Positions 42,951-52,792 of a stretch of DNA of 64,000 nt are shown in pieces. The notes beneath the pieces are model-generated. The model made no database searches. It was not told the DNA's origin and worked only from the letters and a program-made list of their open reading frames with translations. The stretch lies in assembly GCF_014645515.1 (NCBI RefSeq), contig NZ_BMLW01000002.1, positions 434,001 through 498,000 on the forward strand. The letters run 5' to 3'. The number at the start of each line of letters is the position of its first letter. Within the stretch, counting starts at the first letter, position 1. Origin of the DNA: Oceanobacillus neutriphilus (lineage in GTDB: Bacteria; Bacillota; Bacilli; Bacillales; Amphibacillaceae). Both the position numbers and the translations under genes were made by a program.

Positions 42951-44522
42951 ATGAATAAACGTTTAATTGACTGGCCTACTTTCATATGCGCACTAGTTAT
43001 CCTGTTTAGTGTTGTTATTCCTTTAACTTTATTTCCGGAAGCAGGCGCAGCTGTCATTAATCAGGCAAATGAATTCATCACAGGAATTTTCGGTATTCTA
43101 TACTTATTATTAGGGCTGGGCGCTCTTATCTTTTTATTGTTTGTGTCTTTTAGTAAAAACGGTAATATCAAGCTCGGTGCGAGAAATACCAAAAAAGAAT
43201 TTGGCACATTTTCATGGGCCGCCATGCTTTTCTCAGCAGGTATTGGATCCAGTATTTTATATTGGGGTATGATCGAATGGGCGTACTATTATCAGGGACC
43301 TCCATTTGGCATTACGCCTGAATCCGAAGAAGCGATCAACTGGGCGGCCAGTTATGGAATGTTTCACTGGGGGCCAATTGCATGGGCATTATATACATTA
43401 CCTGCATTACCAATTGCTTACTTTTACTATGTCCGGAAAAAGCCCATTCTTAAAATTAGTGAAGCTTCCAGACCGGTAATCGGAAAATATGCGGATGGGC
43501 CGCTGGGTACTTTAATTGATGTCTTATTTATTTTCGGTTTGCTTGGCGGAGCAGGAACGACCCTGGCATTAGGGACTCCGATGATTGCAGAAGGAGTCAA
43601 TCATGTGACTGGCATTCCTGTATCTTTGGGAATGCAGGCAATCATTATGTTAGTTTGTACAGCGATTTTTGCGGCCAGCTCTTATTCCGGGATAAATAGG
43701 GGAATTAAAGTACTCAGCGACTTAAATATATGGCTTGTCCTGTTTTTATTAGCTTTTGTATTTATTTTTGGGCCAACCTTATTTATCAGTGAAATGACCT
43801 TCACAAGTCTTGGCCGAATCGTTAATAATATTTTTACAATGGCTACCTGGCTTGAGCCGCTTGCTTCCATACCAGGATATAATGCGACGAACTTCCCGGA
43901 AAGCTGGACAATCTTCTATTGGGCATGGTGGGTTGTGTATGCTCCATTTGTCGGGCTTTTTGTGGCAAGAATCTCCCGGGGAAGAACTATCAAAGAAATG
44001 ACACTGGGTACATTAATTTATGGAACACTCGGCTGTGTACTGTTCTTTGGAATTTTAGGAAACTATGGCCTTTATCTGCAGCTGTCACAGTCATTTGATG
44101 TTATTGGCTTTATGAACGAGTATGGTGCATCAGCTGCAATTATAGCCATTTTAGATCAGCTGCCGATTTCCTGGTTTATTATTCCAATGTTCACGATTCT
44201 CGCTATTATTTTTCTGGCAACAACCTTTGACTCTGCTTCCTATATTCTGGCAGCCGTTGCTCAAAAAAGACTTATCGGCGGTGAACCGCTCCGCTGGCAT
44301 CGGATTTTCTGGGCATTTACGTTAATGATTTTACCAATGGTGTTAATGTTTATCGGTGGACTGGAAACATTACAAACTGCCAGTATTGTTGCCGGCTTCC
44401 CGGTCATTTTTATTATGATTCTGCTGGCATGGTCATTTATGCGGGCTTCTACGGAAGATTTAAATAAGCAAAGAGATGCAAGAAAACCGGAATCAATTAC
44501 AATTGATAATATTGATCGTTAA
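42951..44522 (+). CDS. BCCT-family transporter (glycine betaine/choline/carnitine type)
   Basis: A 523-residue sodium- or proton-coupled carrier with twelve predicted helices and the family signature GMFHWGPIAWALYTLPALP (TM4 region) and the tryptophan-rich WSILYWGMIEWAYYY-like stretch (TM2; here SSILYWGMIEWAYYY). The start at 42951 follows GGGAGATG. The substrate is probably a quaternary ammonium compound; osmoprotection is typical of related moderate halophiles. A short C-terminal tail argues against strong osmosensing. Confidence 0.9.
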   Translation: MNKRLIDWPTFICALVILFSVVIPLTLFPEAGAAVINQANEFITGIFGILYLLLGLGALIFLLFVSFSKNGNIKLGARNTKKEFGTFSWAAMLFSAGIGSSILYWGMIEWAYYYQGPPFGITPESEEAINWAASYGMFHWGPIAWALYTLPALPIAYFYYVRKKPILKISEASRPVIGKYADGPLGTLIDVLFIFGLLGGAGTTLALGTPMIAEGVNHVTGIPVSLGMQAIIMLVCTAIFAASSYSGINRGIKVLSDLNIWLVLFLLAFVFIFGPTLFISEMTFTSLGRIVNNIFTMATWLEPLASIPGYNATNFPESWTIFYWAWWVVYAPFVGLFVARISRGRTIKEMTLGTLIYGTLGCVLFFGILGNYGLYLQLSQSFDVIGFMNEYGASAAIIAILDQLPISWFIIPMFTILAIIFLATTFDSASYILAAVAQKRLIGGEPLRWHRIFWAFTLMILPMVLMFIGGLETLQTASIVAGFPVIFIMILLAWSFMRASTEDLNKQRDARKPESITIDNIDR

Positions 44523-44646
44523 TTTTATCGCAATATAACTGGTTGCAGCTTCTCTTTATCCTACTTTTCCAAAAAATAAAAACGCACCTGTGCTTCAGAG
44601 CTTTGTACTGCTCTCACAAGTGCGTTCTTCTATCATTTTTTAGCAA

Positions 44647-45840
44647 TTATTTTATTTTCTCTAAAGCATGCTCTGCCAGTGTTTTAGGTTCTTTCCAAAC
44701 CATTGCAACTGCAATACCTGCCATGAGCACCATTGCTGCAAAATAATATGGATAATTTAAATTTATATCAAATAAAATCCCGCCGACAATAGGTCCAAAT
44801 ACATTTCCGATACTGGTAAACATGGAGTTCATACCGCCTACGAATCCTTGTTCATTTCCAGCTACTCTGGACAGATAGGATGTAACAGCCGGTCTTAATA
44901 AATCAAAACCGATAAAAACAACAATTGTTACAAATAAAATCATTGCATAGCTTTCTACAACTGTCATTGCTGTTACAAGAATGGCAGAGAAAATCAGACA
45001 ATAACGAATCAGACGAATTTCTCCCCATTTATTTGTCAATCTGCCAAACAGGGCAACCTGGGCAATCGTTCCAACAACTGCTCCTCCAGTAATAATAATC
45101 GCAATATCCTTTGGCGTAAATGCAAATTTATGATCTACAAACAAAGAAAATAACGATTCAAATGAAGATAAACCGAATGCTGTTATAAATATAACAATGA
45201 ACGCAATAAAGTACATTGGAACAAAGATTCTTCCCAAGCCGGGCTTTCCCGCTCCAACTTCTTCTTTTTGTTCCTCATGATTTCTTTCAGGTTCGCGTAA
45301 TGTAATCGTTGATAGAATCGCAGTAAATAATGCTAAACCTGCAGCTGCAAAAAATGGAATTCTCGGACCTATTTCTGCCAGCAATCCACCCAGCCCGGGA
45401 CCGATAATAAATCCTGTATTTATAGCCGCTGACATATAGCCAAGCGCTTTCGGTCTGGATTCAAGTGTTGTGATATCTGCAATAAATGCAGTAACTGCAG
45501 GCATTATAAAAGCAGCACTCACTCCACCTAAGATTCTGGAAATAAATAGAATTTCTACGGTATTACCAATAGCGAATAAAAATTCACTAAAACTAAAAAT
45601 TAAGAGTCCGATAACGATCATGCGTTTACGTCCAAACACATCAACCCATCTTCCAGACAGCGGTGAAACAATAAGCTGCGCAACTGCAAAGGCTGCTACC
45701 AAATAACCTACAACGGAACCGGACAAATTCATCTCATTCATAATGGTTGGTAATACTGGAATAACCAGACCAATACCTAAAAATGCAATAAACAAATTCA
45801 TCAGCAAGATAGACAGCGTCATATTTTGTTTTTTCATCAT
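44647..45840 (-). CDS. MFS drug-efflux-type transporter (NorA/Bmr/Blt-like)
   Basis: A 397-residue, twelve-helix major-facilitator protein. Motif A is GRWVDVFGRKRMIVIG (about residues 63-78) and motif C GFIIGPGLGGLL in TM5 marks drug/proton antiporters. The closest style is NorA/Bmr. The substrate is not predictable. Convergent with the BCCT gene, 124 bp apart. Confidence 0.88.
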   Translation of the reverse strand: MMKKQNMTLSILLMNLFIAFLGIGLVIPVLPTIMNEMNLSGSVVGYLVAAFAVAQLIVSPLSGRWVDVFGRKRMIVIGLLIFSFSEFLFAIGNTVEILFISRILGGVSAAFIMPAVTAFIADITTLESRPKALGYMSAAINTGFIIGPGLGGLLAEIGPRIPFFAAAGLALFTAILSTITLREPERNHEEQKEEVGAGKPGLGRIFVPMYFIAFIVIFITAFGLSSFESLFSLFVDHKFAFTPKDIAIIITGGAVVGTIAQVALFGRLTNKWGEIRLIRYCLIFSAILVTAMTVVESYAMILFVTIVVFIGFDLLRPAVTSYLSRVAGNEQGFVGGMNSMFTSIGNVFGPIVGGILFDINLNYPYYFAAMVLMAGIAVAMVWKEPKTLAEHALEKIK

Positions 45841-46054
45841 TCATTTCTCCTTAACTATAAATTTCATTTATAACCTCCCTTAGGAATCTGATACATCATA
45901 TCACAACTTTTTCATTTCAGATATACTTTTGCTCAAAATTTTTATACCTATTTTTCTGTTATCATTTTCTCCTGTATACAAAATGCATGTTTCTAAATAA
46001 ACAGCTAAAAATCCTTTTGTCATGGCGATATTCCTACCATCTCAAAATGTATAA

Positions 46055-46087
46055 AAAAAGATTGCATTGGTTAATCATGCAATCTTT
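46055..46087 (-). terminator. Terminator of pabBC
   Basis: AGATTGCA and TGCAATCT flank TTGGTTAATCA; on the minus strand a run of seven T follows. It lies beyond the inverted-repeat element at 46114-46336. Confidence 0.65.
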
Positions 46088-46113
46088 TCCCGAGAAAATT
46101 TTTATTAAAATTT

Positions 46114-46336
46114 ATGTTCAAAAAGTACGATGAAAAGGACCAATCGGCCCAGACCGTAACATCGTGTTACAACGCCGACACTAGCACGTCCTGTGCGTCG
46201 AAAGTTTAAGGCGACGAGCTTTTTACGAACGGACTTCCACAGGATGCAGTGACTTCCGCGTTGCTCACACGACGTGAGCGTTCTTAGTAGAAGATCCTCT
46301 TATCGCCGTGTCATTTTTGCTGGACTTTTTGAACAT
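46114..46336. repeat. 223-bp element bounded by 13-bp inverted repeats
   Basis: ATGTTCAAAAAGT (46114-46126) and ACTTTTTGAACAT (46324-46336) are perfect inverted repeats enclosing GC-rich DNA with inner palindromes (GCTCAC-ACGAC-GTGAGC). There is no coding frame. A shorter relative with the same ends lies at 61251-61317. Confidence 0.68.
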
Positions 46337-46340
46337 CCCC

Positions 46341-48077
46341 TTAAAATTCTACTTTTACCCAGCCGCGCAGACTATTCACCAGCCAAACCTCTTCAAAGGA
46401 CGGAATGTCTTTCTTCCAAATAGTTTTTTCTGTTATTTTTCCACGCTCCAGCAATTCTTCTCTGTAAGTTCCGGCAAGCAATCCGGAAGAAACCGGCGGT
46501 GTATAGTATTCTCCATACTGTTTAACAACTAAATTACCGATCGTAAACTCCGTCAACTGCTCCTCTTCATTCCATAAAAGAACATCAAATGATGTACTGT
46601 CCTGCTCTCGAAAAGCATTATAAACCTGTCGATTGGTTGTTTTATAATAATAAAATATATCCTTTCGATTAATGGGGGATGATGCTAAACTAACTTGCTT
46701 CACATCATTTGGTTCTTCATAATGTGCTGTGAATGTTATATCAATCTCTCCATCCTGCTCCAGCAGAAGACGCACCCGGTGTGTGCCAGAATATTTTTTC
46801 ATCTTTTCCTTCAAATGCTGTTCTATTTTTTTAATCGGGTAAGGATATTGAAACTGATCTGCTGCCCGCTCAAGTCTGGCCAGATGCCGGCTTAGGCGGT
46901 GAATCTGTGTTCCATCATATTTCATTGTTTCTAAAAGTTGAAATGCAGGTGAAGCTCCTTTTAAAATAGCAGCTTTCGCCAATGCTTCTTCATACTCTGC
47001 TTCTGTCTCTGAATCCCACGTAATACCTCCACCTACCCCATAGGCTGCGTTTTTACCATTCTCCATCCATGCAGTCCGTATGGCAACATTAAATAATGCT
47101 TCCTGGTCTGGCGTGATAAAACCGATACTTCCGCAGTAAATCTCTCTCGGGGAAGCCTCCAGCTGTTTAATAATCCTCATTGTACTCTGCTTTGGCGCAC
47201 CGGTGATAGAACCACAGGGAAATAACGCTTTAAAAATATCAAAGCTGCTGAGGCTTTCTTTTAGTTCTGCCTTAACCGTTGATGTCATTTGATATACGGT
47301 AGGATATTCCTCAATTTCAAACAGCTTTGGAACCTGGACAGAACCTGGTACAGCGATTTTAGATAAATCATTCCGCAGCAGATCAACAATCATTAAATTT
47401 TCTGCCCGATCCTTTTCCGATTCAGAAAGCATACTTTTATTTTGGATATCTTCTTCTGGTGTCTGTCCCCGTTTCATGGTTCCTTTCATCGGCCTGGTGC
47501 GGATATACTGCTTTCTGCGTTCAAAAAACAGCTCCGGGGATGCGGATATAATTTGATAATTGCCTATTTGTAAATGTGCACAGTAATTTGCCTGCTGTGC
47601 GCCTGATAATTGTTCGTATAATAAGTCCGCGTCCACCGGCCTGTCAGCTTCCATACGGACGGTATAGTTCACCTGATATGTATCTCCCTCAGCAATGGCA
47701 GCTTTTATTGATTTGATATTTTGCTGGTACTGCTGCTTTTCTGTGGTCAGCTGCCAATTTACAGGAGGATAGGACCGATTGGCTGCCGGCTTTGAACTTT
47801 CCAGCTCCATTTGCTTAAAAACACCCATAATGATAAGAGGCAGGCTGCCTTTTCTATGTGTTATAAGATTTTTATCAAATGCAGCCGCTGCTTCATAGGA
47901 AATATAACCAGCCAGATAATAGCCTCTCTGTTGGTATATTTCTATTTGCTCAAATACATTGCTGACCTCAGCGTGCGTATTTGCAATTAAAATTTTTGCC
48001 GGGTTTTCAAAAATACGGCGTACACCTGCTTCTTCTTCAAAGGAAAAATCAAAAATCATTTTAGTATTATCCATCAT
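46341..48077 (-). CDS. pabB: Fused aminodeoxychorismate synthase I and aminodeoxychorismate lyase (PabBC)
   Basis: A 578-residue bifunctional enzyme of p-aminobenzoate/folate synthesis. Residues ~1-345 form the chorismate-binding PabB domain ([46 protein letters not shown]). From about 365 a class IV aminotransferase-like domain (PabC) follows, ending in [13 protein letters not shown]. It works with the amidotransferase PabA, encoded 2.5 kb upstream on the same strand; in relatives the two genes are usually adjacent. Confidence 0.9.
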   Translation of the reverse strand: MMDNTKMIFDFSFEEEAGVRRIFENPAKILIANTHAEVSNVFEQIEIYQQRGYYLAGYISYEAAAAFDKNLITHRKGSLPLIIMGVFKQMELESSKPAANRSYPPVNWQLTTEKQQYQQNIKSIKAAIAEGDTYQVNYTVRMEADRPVDADLLYEQLSGAQQANYCAHLQIGNYQIISASPELFFERRKQYIRTRPMKGTMKRGQTPEEDIQNKSMLSESEKDRAENLMIVDLLRNDLSKIAVPGSVQVPKLFEIEEYPTVYQMTSTVKAELKESLSSFDIFKALFPCGSITGAPKQSTMRIIKQLEASPREIYCGSIGFITPDQEALFNVAIRTAWMENGKNAAYGVGGGITWDSETEAEYEEALAKAAILKGASPAFQLLETMKYDGTQIHRLSRHLARLERAADQFQYPYPIKKIEQHLKEKMKKYSGTHRVRLLLEQDGEIDITFTAHYEEPNDVKQVSLASSPINRKDIFYYYKTTNRQVYNAFREQDSTSFDVLLWNEEEQLTEFTIGNLVVKQYGEYYTPPVSSGLLAGTYREELLERGKITEKTIWKKDIPSFEEVWLVNSLRGWVKVEF

Positions 48078-48413
48078 TTTGCAGCTCTCCTGCCTTTTGT
48101 GTGGTTGTTACTATTATAACGCAATTCGATATCCTCGTTTTCAGTATCGGAATACAATTCATTAAAAGATTCCTTTTTTTATTAGAGGCTTAAAACTATT
48201 TCCATCTAACAAATTAACAGTTCCAATTTTGTAAATAGTTAGCTTATATGGGTTATTGTTTCCTTCACTGTCCACGCCGCCAACTAGTTACTTTCTCTAT
48301 TATACTTTCAAAAACAAATCAATCGAAAGTATTTAAACCTCTTTCTTTTTCTAGCAATTTTCTAAATTCCAACAAACGTTCTTTAATATTTTTTTCATTA
48401 TAAAGATTTGATT
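48078..48413. other. Intergenic region upstream of pabBC
   Basis: Only broken frames are seen (for example NPYKLTIYKIGTVNLLDGNS on the minus strand, ended by a frame loss in an A7 run). They may be debris of an inserted gene. No promoter is obvious. Confidence 0.3.
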
Positions 48414-48605
48414 TTAAATATGCCTTTCTTTGTTTTTTTCATCAAGATTTTTGAATATCTCATTATATTTATCTTCATATAAAAAACCTAACTGTTCCAG
48501 GATTTCTCCAATATTCGAAGTGGATGAATAACGATCTTTTAATGCAAATACACGCTTGTTATTTAAGCGTGTGCCATTGATATAAATAGAGTGTGAATTA
48601 TGCAT
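48414..48605 (-). CDS. Hypothetical 63-residue protein
   Basis: Starts MHNSHSIYINGTRLNNKRVF and ends NLDEKNKERHI; no domain is recognised. There is no convincing ribosome site. It is divergent from the lipoprotein gene and may be a fragment within the insertion zone between pabA and pabBC. Confidence 0.3.
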   Translation of the reverse strand: MHNSHSIYINGTRLNNKRVFALKDRYSSTSNIGEILEQLGFLYEDKYNEIFKNLDEKNKERHI

Positions 48606-48702
48606 TTATTTGTCGAACGATTCATTACATAGTTTAAAGGGTAATCTCATACACAGAGCGAATTTAATTAAGTATAACAAATACTATTTTAGAGGTTGTA
48701 TT

Positions 48703-49305
48703 ATGAAAAAATTTTACCTGTTATTATTTATTATTCTTTGTTTACTTCTCAGTAGTTGTAATAGTCAAACAAATTCTTCTCAGGATTTACCGTCTAATTT
48801 AACGCTTAACCAAGCAATAAATTTAGCTTACTCCGATGCTTTAGACTGGAATAAAAAAGCTAAATTAATTGACGCAACCAGTATCGACAGTGATGAAGAA
48901 CAAACCGGAGGAGACGGTAAACGTAGATATTGGAACATAACTTTTGGGGTTCCCGATACAAATGATCTTTTTTTGGTGAATATACATGATGCAAAAATAA
49001 ATGAACATGCCGAATTTCCAAATGAAGGAGAAGTACGCACAGAAAATTACTTTGTTAAGGATTTATCAGATATTAAATACGATAGTCCAGAACTATTAGA
49101 AAAAGCAAAAGAAATCACAGAGTTATATCCTGGAGATGTATTTGCAAAAGGGTATAATTTCGGACTTACCACTGATCCGGAAAAAAATCTGGTGCTGATT
49201 AAAATCGTCGGCTGGGATGAAGAAAGAAAAAATATGAAATATGTTCTGTTTAATGGTGAAAATGGGGAACTTTACGACGAATTTGAAAGGGAACAATACC
49301 AATGA
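48703..49305 (+). CDS. Hypothetical lipoprotein
   Basis: A 200-residue protein with a signal peptide and lipobox LLSSC (Cys about residue 19). The mature part contains two repeats of a ~70-residue PepSY-like alpha/beta module (from LTLNQAINLAYSDALDWN and from SPELLEKAKEITELYPGD). GAGG precedes the ATG; the frame upstream from 48610 is not needed. It ends 15 bp before the next gene, so the two are probably one operon. Function unknown. Confidence 0.72.
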   Translation: MKKFYLLLFIILCLLLSSCNSQTNSSQDLPSNLTLNQAINLAYSDALDWNKKAKLIDATSIDSDEEQTGGDGKRRYWNITFGVPDTNDLFLVNIHDAKINEHAEFPNEGEVRTENYFVKDLSDIKYDSPELLEKAKEITELYPGDVFAKGYNFGLTTDPEKNLVLIKIVGWDEERKNMKYVLFNGENGELYDEFEREQYQ

Positions 49306-49320
49306 GGAGGAATCATTAAG

Positions 49321-49740
49321 ATGAAAAAAATGTTTTATACAATTATTTTTAGTACAATTTTAATTAGTAGTATTTTTACTCCAGAAGCACAGGCTGCTAC
49401 TACGCACGCTTCCCAAGATGTAACTGCATATACTGGGAGCACCAATGGAAGCGGAGGAATGCTATTCCCAAACAAAGCCTATTCAACAGTGGCAGTTCAT
49501 CCAAAGAAAAACAGCAGCACTCCGATATATCCTTATGGCACACAAATCAAGACTAAATCGCCGTTAAGCCTCAATGGGTATGGATCAAAATCCACTTTTA
49601 CCATTTCGGATACAGGGGACATATTATATAAAAGATCAACCTATTGGTTTGATGTATATTTTGGAACCAGCACTACTACCAATAAAAATAATGCAAAGAA
49701 GTTTGGCGAGAAAAAAGTAACGTATACGGTATATGACTAA
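49321..49740 (+). CDS. Secreted mini 3D-domain-like protein
   Basis: A 139-residue protein with a signal peptide ending AQA/ATTH (about residue 25). The mature part resembles a compact 3D (double-psi beta-barrel) domain: TAYTG, VAVHPKK, IYPYGTQI, then the acidic signature ISDTGDI and FDVYFGTS, closing KKFGEKKVTYTVYD. 3D domains occur in muralytic proteins such as Sps/Rpf; this one is a stand-alone divergent version. A GAGGAGG site precedes the ATG. A terminator follows. Confidence 0.7.
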   Translation: MKKMFYTIIFSTILISSIFTPEAQAATTHASQDVTAYTGSTNGSGGMLFPNKAYSTVAVHPKKNSSTPIYPYGTQIKTKSPLSLNGYGSKSTFTISDTGDILYKRSTYWFDVYFGTSTTTNKNNAKKFGEKKVTYTVYD

Positions 49741-49758
49741 AATTGGATAGGTGTTAAA

Positions 49759-49790
49759 AAATAAAGAGTGTCAGGCGGCACTCTTTATTT
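49759..49790 (+). terminator. Terminator after the mini 3D protein
   Basis: AAATAAAGAGTG (49759-49770) pairs with CACTCTTTATTT (49779-49790), twelve perfect bp with flanking A and T runs; works on both strands. Confidence 0.8.
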
Positions 49791-49814
49791 TGTAGTATAC
49801 GTATGAAGAGATTT

Positions 49815-49997
49815 TCACCCGAACTTTATGTACTCTTGCTCAAGTTTAGCAAAATCGCAACACATATTGTTAATTCTACGGATATTCTTCTTTGTTCTTA
49901 GTTCATGCAATTTTTGAGCTTTTTTAACGATTCGGTCCCGTTTGCTGACTACCTCTATGGATTGCTTCATACCATAGATCCACTGTTTGACTGGCAT
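49815..49997 (-). CDS. Hypothetical 60-residue basic protein or fragment
   Basis: Reads MPVKQWIYGMKQSIEVVSK then a basic helical stretch (RIVKKAQKLHELRTKKNIRR) to YIKFG. There is no ribosome site. It overlaps the methyltransferase remnant in another frame, so it may be a phage gene fragment joined to it. The function is not recognisable. Confidence 0.25.
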   Translation of the reverse strand: MPVKQWIYGMKQSIEVVSKRDRIVKKAQKLHELRTKKNIRRINNMCCDFAKLEQEYIKFG

Positions 49998-50146
49998 TTA
50001 CAAGAACTAAATGTAATAACATGAACAAGCGAAATATTTCTACCATCTATTTTTGTGATATCTCCGAGATGAAGCATATTAGGAAAATGCTTTTTCGTAA
50101 TTACAATAGTAGCTTTTTCTACTTCACTTGCTAAACAGGTTACACT
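49967..50146 (-). pseudogene. Remnant of a C5 DNA cytosine methyltransferase
   Basis: The minus-strand frame reads LASEVEKATIVITKKHFPNM then LHLGDITKIDGRNI and VHVITFSSCKCQS. This corresponds to the Dcm-family stretch ASEID..A, the HFPN-LGDIT block and the start of motif IV (normally ITFGSPCQ), here corrupted. There is no start codon and the rest of the enzyme is missing. It is probably a phage or restriction-modification relic in the insertion zone between pabA and pabBC. The remainder of 50147-50532 shows no gene, only a long-range ATACCAGAT/ATCTGGTAT inverted repeat. Confidence 0.65.
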
Positions 50147-50532
50147 CTATAACAGGGAGTAGCTAAAGGAAATACGTCGATTTCATTAAATAAACTTCCT
50201 AAAGTAGGAAAGTTTTATGTCCAATTACGACCTTTATTTAGTTTATTAGAGGTTCATTTTTATAAGAAAAACCAATAAATTCTCAAAATAATTTCCAATT
50301 ATGAAATAAAAAAATCGACGTTCATTTTTCGGAACGATTAAATTTATAAACTTGCTTATTATTGAATTTTTATTTTGTTATGTTCCCTAATACCAGATCG
50401 ATTCCCGATGAAACATTAACATAGTGTTTTAACACTTTTTCACGTCCATTTTCACCATCTGGTATAAATTAGTAACGATTGTGAAACACCTTGGAACTAA
50501 GGATCTCTACATAATTTTCCGTTGTACCGAAA

Positions 50533-51108
50533 CTACAACCTCCACATACATTGCATCAGGAAATTATTTAGCAGCGCATAGCCGTGTTCTGTACATACAG
50601 ATTCTGGATGAAATTGGATTCCTTCAATTGGATAAGTTTTATGGCGGATCCCCATTATTGTTCCATCCTCTGTTGTTGCAGTCACAGTAAGGATATCCGG
50701 CACCGTATCCGGCTGAATGCTTAAGGAATGATATCTTGTCACCATAAAGGTTTTAGGAAGCTGTGAAAATACACCGTTCTGATCGTTCAGGATACGAGAT
50801 TGCTTCCCGTGAACAGGAGCATTTTTTATCACTTCTGCACCAAAGGCTTGTCCAATCGCCTGATGTCCAAGACAAATACCAAGGATAGGAATCTCTCCTT
50901 TAAATTGGTCGATGACTTTCAAGGTTATACCAGCTTCCTGCGGTGAATGCGGCCCCGGTGATAATATTATGGAGTCAGGCTTCCACTGTTTAATTTCTTC
51001 TATGGTCAGCTGATCATTATATCTCACAACAACCTTCTCACCTAAATGCTCCAGATAATGCACAATATTGTAGGTGAATGAATCGTAGTTATCAATCATT
51101 AATAGCAT
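50533..51108 (-). CDS. pabA: Aminodeoxychorismate/anthranilate synthase amidotransferase subunit
   Basis: A 191-residue class I glutamine amidotransferase: SPGPHSP, nucleophile Cys in LGICLGHQAIG (about residue 79) and His/Glu in GIQFHPESV (about 167-175). It delivers ammonia to PabB and, in Bacillaceae, can serve TrpE too. Its natural partner pabBC lies 2.5 kb downstream beyond inserted DNA. It is preceded by a small anchored protein gene, 37 bp away. Confidence 0.92.
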   Translation of the reverse strand: MLLMIDNYDSFTYNIVHYLEHLGEKVVVRYNDQLTIEEIKQWKPDSIILSPGPHSPQEAGITLKVIDQFKGEIPILGICLGHQAIGQAFGAEVIKNAPVHGKQSRILNDQNGVFSQLPKTFMVTRYHSLSIQPDTVPDILTVTATTEDGTIMGIRHKTYPIEGIQFHPESVCTEHGYALLNNFLMQCMWRL

Positions 51109-51145
51109 TTATATGCCCTGCCTTATCTGCTAAAATTTTATCTTT

Positions 51146-51598
51146 CTATTTTGAAACCTCTTCCTCATCCATCGGCTCCCATTTGTCCTTGAAAGCCTGA
51201 ATGATGTGAAGTAATTCATTTTTTCCCTTAATCTCATAATGTTCTTCATGATCATTCACATCTAGATTCCCATCTTTGTCAACTGTCATCGTATAGCTTT
51301 CTTTAGAGCCTTGGAAGAGAAGCAGATACCCCGTGCTGACAAATTCATCTCCTTTTTGGAGCTCCATCGATTCAGAAGCTTCTAAAACCTTATTAATATC
51401 ATCTTTTTCAGTCAGCGAAATTGCTTTTGGTTTTCCTGTCGGCTGCACTTCATATATCATAATTTCTTTAATTTCATTTGCTTCATTTATATTAGAAGGT
51501 AATACCTGCGCAAACAGTTTACTGTCACCCTCAAATTTTCCGACGAAGAAAAATATTCCCACTGCAATCAGCAATGAAATAATAAGTATCTTTTTCAT
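51146..51598 (-). CDS. Hypothetical membrane-anchored protein
   Basis: A 150-residue protein with an N-terminal hydrophobic anchor (MKKILIISLLIAVGIFFFVG) and a mostly acidic extracytoplasmic part. A GGTGGAAG site selects the start at 51598. It is probably cotranscribed with pabA but has no folate-related domain that I recognise. The 365 bp upstream (51599-51963) contains no supported gene. Confidence 0.6.
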   Translation of the reverse strand: MKKILIISLLIAVGIFFFVGKFEGDSKLFAQVLPSNINEANEIKEIMIYEVQPTGKPKAISLTEKDDINKVLEASESMELQKGDEFVSTGYLLLFQGSKESYTMTVDKDGNLDVNDHEEHYEIKGKNELLHIIQAFKDKWEPMDEEEVSK

Positions 51599-51963
51599 GC
51601 TTACTTCCACCTTTACTTAACTGTATATTGATTGTCTGTTTTTATTATTCCAGCTACTATCATCATTTTTAACTGTTATGCTATGCTTCCTATGATTAAC
51701 AACGCCGTAAGCTATTAGGAAAAACATTTTTCTCGTACCGTGTTTAGATTAATTAAATTAAACCTGTATTATCTTCTACGTCATTATACGGCAAGAAAAT
51801 CTATTTAGCATCCCGAAGTCATATAAGATAGGATCTAGAATCATTATATATGCGTACTTAGGAAGTTGCCAAATTAGAAATCAGAAAGGTAATGATTATG
51901 TGACTTTTAACTTTCTCATCGTTAGACATTTATTTTCCCATATGCCCTATGAGTTATTTTATT

Positions 51964-52584
51964 TCAATTATCCATACTATAACTTCTCGTATTTTTTATT
52001 TTAATAATAGAAGGAGAGTAATGAATTTGCAGAAGTAATTGTTCAGTCATATATTTAGAAGAATATTTAAAATTCTGCTCTATCCAAAAATCTAACATTC
52101 CAATTAGTGAATATGCTTCTATACGAGAATATAGATATTTATCGATGTCCTCGAATGACTGTCCTGTATACTCAAACTCATCTTTAAAAACGTTTTCAAT
52201 CGCATAACAAAGCTTTTGCTGGAATCCTGGAAACAGATTACTATCGAACAATAATGAAAATATAGAAGAGTTACTTTCTACATAATCAAAAATTTTTATC
52301 ATATTACTCGTTAAATGTTGAATATTAAGTGTACTTTTCCCCTTTTTATAGGGATCCCGGAATGAACTTATAAAACCGTTTAGAGCGTTGTCCATAATAT
52401 CATTTAATAAATCCTCTTTATCTATATAGTGAACATAAAATGTTGTTCTATTATAATTTGCCAGTTTTACAATATCTGTTACAGTAATAGATTTTATATT
52501 CTTCTTATCTTTAATTAATTCTAAACATGCGTTTTTAAAGTCTCTTTTAGTTCGTTCTATACGACGATCTGTTTTATTACTCAT
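51964..52584 (-). CDS. TetR-family regulator
   Basis: A 206-residue regulator with the TetR helix-turn-helix (IKSITVTDIVKLANYNRTTFYVHYIDKEDLL, residues about 25-57) and a C-terminal TetR_C-like ligand domain. The start at 52584 has GGGGGACAT upstream, whereas the longer frame from 52626 has no site. It diverges from an SDR gene with palindromic sequences between them and probably represses it. Confidence 0.9.
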   Translation of the reverse strand: MSNKTDRRIERTKRDFKNACLELIKDKKNIKSITVTDIVKLANYNRTTFYVHYIDKEDLLNDIMDNALNGFISSFRDPYKKGKSTLNIQHLTSNMIKIFDYVESNSSIFSLLFDSNLFPGFQQKLCYAIENVFKDEFEYTGQSFEDIDKYLYSRIEAYSLIGMLDFWIEQNFKYSSKYMTEQLLLQIHYSPSIIKIKNTRSYSMDN

Positions 52585-52747
52585 ATTTATGTCCCCCATC
52601 TTTTTTCTTAAAAACAACATATTCATTGCTTTTGTTTATTTAACGTTACATTTGGCGTTTATTTAGTGATTGAGAGCGTTTTATAAATACGATTATACTA
52701 AAAGTAACAGGTTCTATAAAACCGGGATCTTGTTACTGGTTTTGAAA

Positions 52748-52766
52748 AAATTAAACGGTTTAATTT
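52748..52766. promoter_or_regulatory. Perfect palindrome between tetR and SDR (likely TetR operator)
   Basis: AAATTAAAC-G-GTTTAATTT is a perfect 9-bp inverted repeat around one base, 27 bp before the SDR start. A second repeat AGTAACA...TGTTACT lies about 40 bp upstream. Confidence 0.55.
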
Positions 52767-52792
52767 AAGAACAATAAAAGGGGGATTTCATT

